DNA of 59,466 nucleotides from positions 1 through 59,466 of the forward strand of contig JAYMTF010000069.1 of NCBI GenBank assembly GCA_036897485.1. Reading direction: 5' to 3'. Shown here one piece after another: positions 59,418-59,466 of this stretch. The notes under the pieces were generated by a model that was not told the origin of the DNA, searched no databases, and saw only the letters and a list, made by a program, of their open reading frames with translations. How positions within the stretch are numbered: the stretch's first letter is position 1; each line of letters opens with the position of its first letter. The position numbers and the translations under genes are program-made. This DNA is from Pelargonium nanum. Its lineage: Eukaryota > Streptophyta > Magnoliopsida > Geraniales > Geraniaceae.

Positions 59418-59466
59418 GACCCAATTTAGTCCCCGAACTTTGATGTTTTGACCCAATTTAGTCCCC
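59418..59466 (+). repeat. subterminal-type tandem repeat cut by the right edge
   Basis: GACCCAATTTAGTCCCC occurs at 59418-59434 and again at 59450-59466, a 32-bp period, joined by GAACTTTGATGTTTT. Repeats of this wording are common at the ends of plant DNA transposons. The element continues beyond the window. Confidence 0.6.

Overview
The window is nuclear DNA of a flowering plant, almost certainly a eudicot. Genes have GT-AG introns, long AT-rich intergenic stretches, TATA boxes and 5'-leader introns, and the families present (BEL1-like TALE homeodomain, ALMT, DGD1, TMK receptor kinase, CC-NB-LRR, plant U-box ligase) are plant families. I cannot name the species. Ten protein-coding genes can be supported. 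Splice sites were read by eye; every exon chain given closes in frame.

Layout. 1-6.4 kb: a possible C-terminal exon end at the left edge, an intronless PUB22/23-type U-box E3 ligase (-), and a decayed MFAP1 (spliceosomal protein) pseudogene (-). 6.4-13.5 kb: a BTB/POZ gene (+) converging on a BEL1-like homeobox gene (-). 13.5-25.4 kb: about 12 kb without a recognisable protein gene, holding a truncated LINE with a perfect 13-bp target duplication, MITE-like and other degenerate repeats, a 29-bp direct repeat, and a promoter-like island with four CACGTG G-boxes. 25.4-27.7 kb: a six-exon ALMT malate/anion channel gene (-). 27.7-33.9 kb: no gene seen, one tRNA-derived SINE. 34-38.7 kb: seven-exon DGD1 galactolipid synthase (-), divergent from an LRAT/NC-domain gene (+, 40.6-41.7 kb). 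45-48.3 kb: TMK-type LRR receptor kinase (+). 50-54.2 kb: an intact single-exon CC-NB-LRR gene (-), divergent from the cohesin acetyltransferase CTF7/ECO1 (+, 55.3-57.3 kb). 58.1-58.8 kb: an intronless uncharacterised plant protein. The right edge cuts a repeat with a 32-bp period.

The genes are functionally unrelated (immunity and stress signalling, meristem transcription, membrane transport, chloroplast lipid synthesis, chromatid cohesion), as is normal for a plant chromosome arm; no operon-like or biosynthetic cluster is seen.

The most interesting signal is in the LRAT-domain gene. Its last intron (41501-41605, 105 nt) is exactly one 91-bp SINE plus one copy of a 14-bp target duplication. 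The duplication itself carries the AG|GT junctions used as donor and acceptor, so splicing restores the uninterrupted reading frame. This looks like an intron created by a SINE insertion.
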